Notes under the pieces: model-generated | What the model was told of the DNA's origin: nothing | Database searches by the model: none | The model's input: only the letters and a program-made list of their open reading frames with translations | Made by a program: the position numbers and the translations under genes | Source: Rickettsiales bacterium | GTDB lineage: Bacteria > Pseudomonadota > Alphaproteobacteria > Rickettsiales > Rickettsiaceae | NCBI GenBank assembly: GCA_947508155.1 | Contig: CANNRM010000043.1 | Location: 1 to 5,769, forward strand | Direction of reading: 5' to 3' | DNA length: 5,769 bases | Part shown: piece by piece, positions 4,889 through 5,769 of the stretch | How the letters are laid out: each line of letters starts with the position of its first letter | How positions within the stretch are numbered: position 1 is the first letter of the stretch

Positions 4889-5769
4889 CTAATGCTCACT
4901 TAAATATTGCGTTGGATCAATAGGTGTTTTTCCTTGCCTAACCGCGAAATGTAGTTGCGGAGATGTGACATTGCCAGTTTGTCCTACATGTCCGAGGATT
5001 TGTCCGTTTGATATGGAGTCACCTTTTTTAATTAAAAGATCATTCATGTGAGAATAAGCCATAAAAATATCCTCATTTTCTGACTTTACTATTATAAGGT
5101 TCCCAAATTTAGGATCATTGCCAGAAAAAACGACAGATCCAGTACTGAAAGAATGGATGTCAGAGCCAAGAGGTGCCTGGATATTTATACCATTATTTTT
5201 GACGCCAGCATTATTGTCGCCGAATTTTGAGATAATAGTTCCTGCGACTGGTAATGTTGATGGTGCCGCATTAGATGTTGTTGGTATAGGTGAGTTTATA
5301 GGCGATTTTGTTGGCTCTATTACATCTCCCACTGAAACTGCTGCTTCGTCAGATATTGTATCATGTGTGACTTGTGGAGGAATTTTCAATATCTGTAATT
5401 CTTCTAATTTATAAGGTGCTTTGAGTTTATTGGCTTTAATTAGAGCATCTTTTTCGATTCCATATTGTTTTGCGATACTATCTACTGTTTCACCTTCTAT
5501 TACTTCGTGAGAAATAGTTTCTGTACGAAGAGGTGCTGTTCGTTCCGGAAGTGGCGTGTCTGCAACAGCGGGTACCTCATCCGGGTTTACATTTTGTGTT
5601 TCTTCGTGTACTTGATTGTCACCCCAATTGGTTTTTTCGCGAATGAGTGGTTTTTCTACTATGTCATCGCTGCTAGATGAAGATGAAGAGATTCTGCTAG
5701 AAGATGACGTTCCTGACCCGTAATCTATTGGAGCAGATGGTTGTGTCATGCATGATGAGAGTAGGGTAG
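4889..5769 (-). CDS. NlpD/EnvC-like lipoprotein: LysM + degenerate LytM (M23), 5' end outside window
   Basis: The frame from the first internal ATG (5747-5749) gives 286 aa, but it stays open upstream and reads TLLSSC just before that Met. LSSC is a lipobox, so the true start lies beyond the window and the mature protein probably begins at this lipidated Cys. Residues below count from the internal Met. A Ser-rich linker (14-27) is followed by an acidic/Pro region, a LysM peptidoglycan-binding domain (about 79-124, HEVIEGETVDSIAKQYGI to LQILKIPP), a second Pro/Thr linker, and a LytM domain (about 167-283). In LytM the HxxxD zinc motif is replaced by N185-NGI-N189, H234 (YSH) is kept, and the HxH motif is Q265-L-H267. 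Loss of these residues fits NlpD/EnvC-type activators of cell-division amidases, working from the outer membrane, rather than an active endopeptidase. In alphaproteobacteria such genes often follow surE; that is not visible here. Confidence 0.9.
   Translation of the reverse strand, partial: TLLSSCMTQPSAPIDYGSGTSSSSRISSSSSSSDDIVEKPLIREKTNWGDNQVHEETQNVNPDEVPAVADTPLPERTAPLRTETISHEVIEGETVDSIAKQYGIEKDALIKANKLKAPYKLEELQILKIPPQVTHDTISDEAAVSVGDVIEPTKSPINSPIPTTSNAAPSTLPVAGTIISKFGDNNAGVKNNGINIQAPLGSDIHSFSTGSVVFSGNDPKFGNLIIVKSENEDIFMAYSHMNDLLIKKGDSISNGQILGHVGQTGNVTSPQLHFAVRQGKTPIDPTQYLSEH

Noticed and set aside
5118..5680. Plus-strand open frames opposite the NlpD-like gene
   Set aside because: They are antisense to well-supported LysM and LytM domains, and their products are Cys/Phe-rich and not protein-like.

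Overview
The window looks like a piece of an AT-rich alphaproteobacterial chromosome, most probably from the Rickettsiales/Holosporales side of the class. This rests on the gene content (RecR, EbfC, a CinA-N protein lacking its amidase domain, a BI-1/YccA protein, an NlpD-like lipoprotein and a trimeric-type porin), on the AT-rich coding style, and on intergenic palindromes that begin CGTCAT and end ATGACG, a style familiar from that group. The lineage call is inference; no rRNA or tRNA is present to fix it.

Layout from left to right: bases 1-141 are the 3' end of an unrecognised plus-strand gene. A large palindromic repeat (180-302) lies between it and the convergent recR gene. All other genes are on the minus strand. 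In order of transcription (right to left) they are: an NlpD/EnvC-like LysM + LytM lipoprotein (4889 to the window edge, 5' end missing), a seven-helix BI-1 family membrane protein (4062-4808), a CinA-N/MoCF-domain protein (3051-3794), a general porin (1565-2914), ebfC (1139-1462) and recR (366-962).

Two promoters are well supported by sequence: one for ebfC-recR (GTGACA-17-TATTAT) and one for the BI-1 gene (TTGAAA-17-TATATT). The second has a perfect 16-bp palindrome across its -10 and start region that could be an operator. Only ebfC and recR form an obvious functional pair (recombinational DNA repair / nucleoid-associated protein). The lipoprotein, BI-1 protein and porin are envelope or membrane proteins that appear to be simple neighbours rather than a pathway.

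The least ordinary feature is the repeat family. Three of the inter-gene gaps carry large inverted repeats with conserved outer tips and, partway along each arm, a short self-complementary mini-hairpin whose sequence differs from copy to copy. One copy sits inside the loop of another, between cinA and the BI-1 gene. The LytM domain of the lipoprotein has lost key zinc and catalytic residues, pointing to an amidase activator rather than an enzyme. I see no phage, CRISPR, toxin-antitoxin or defence system and no clear sign of a wholly new multi-gene system.
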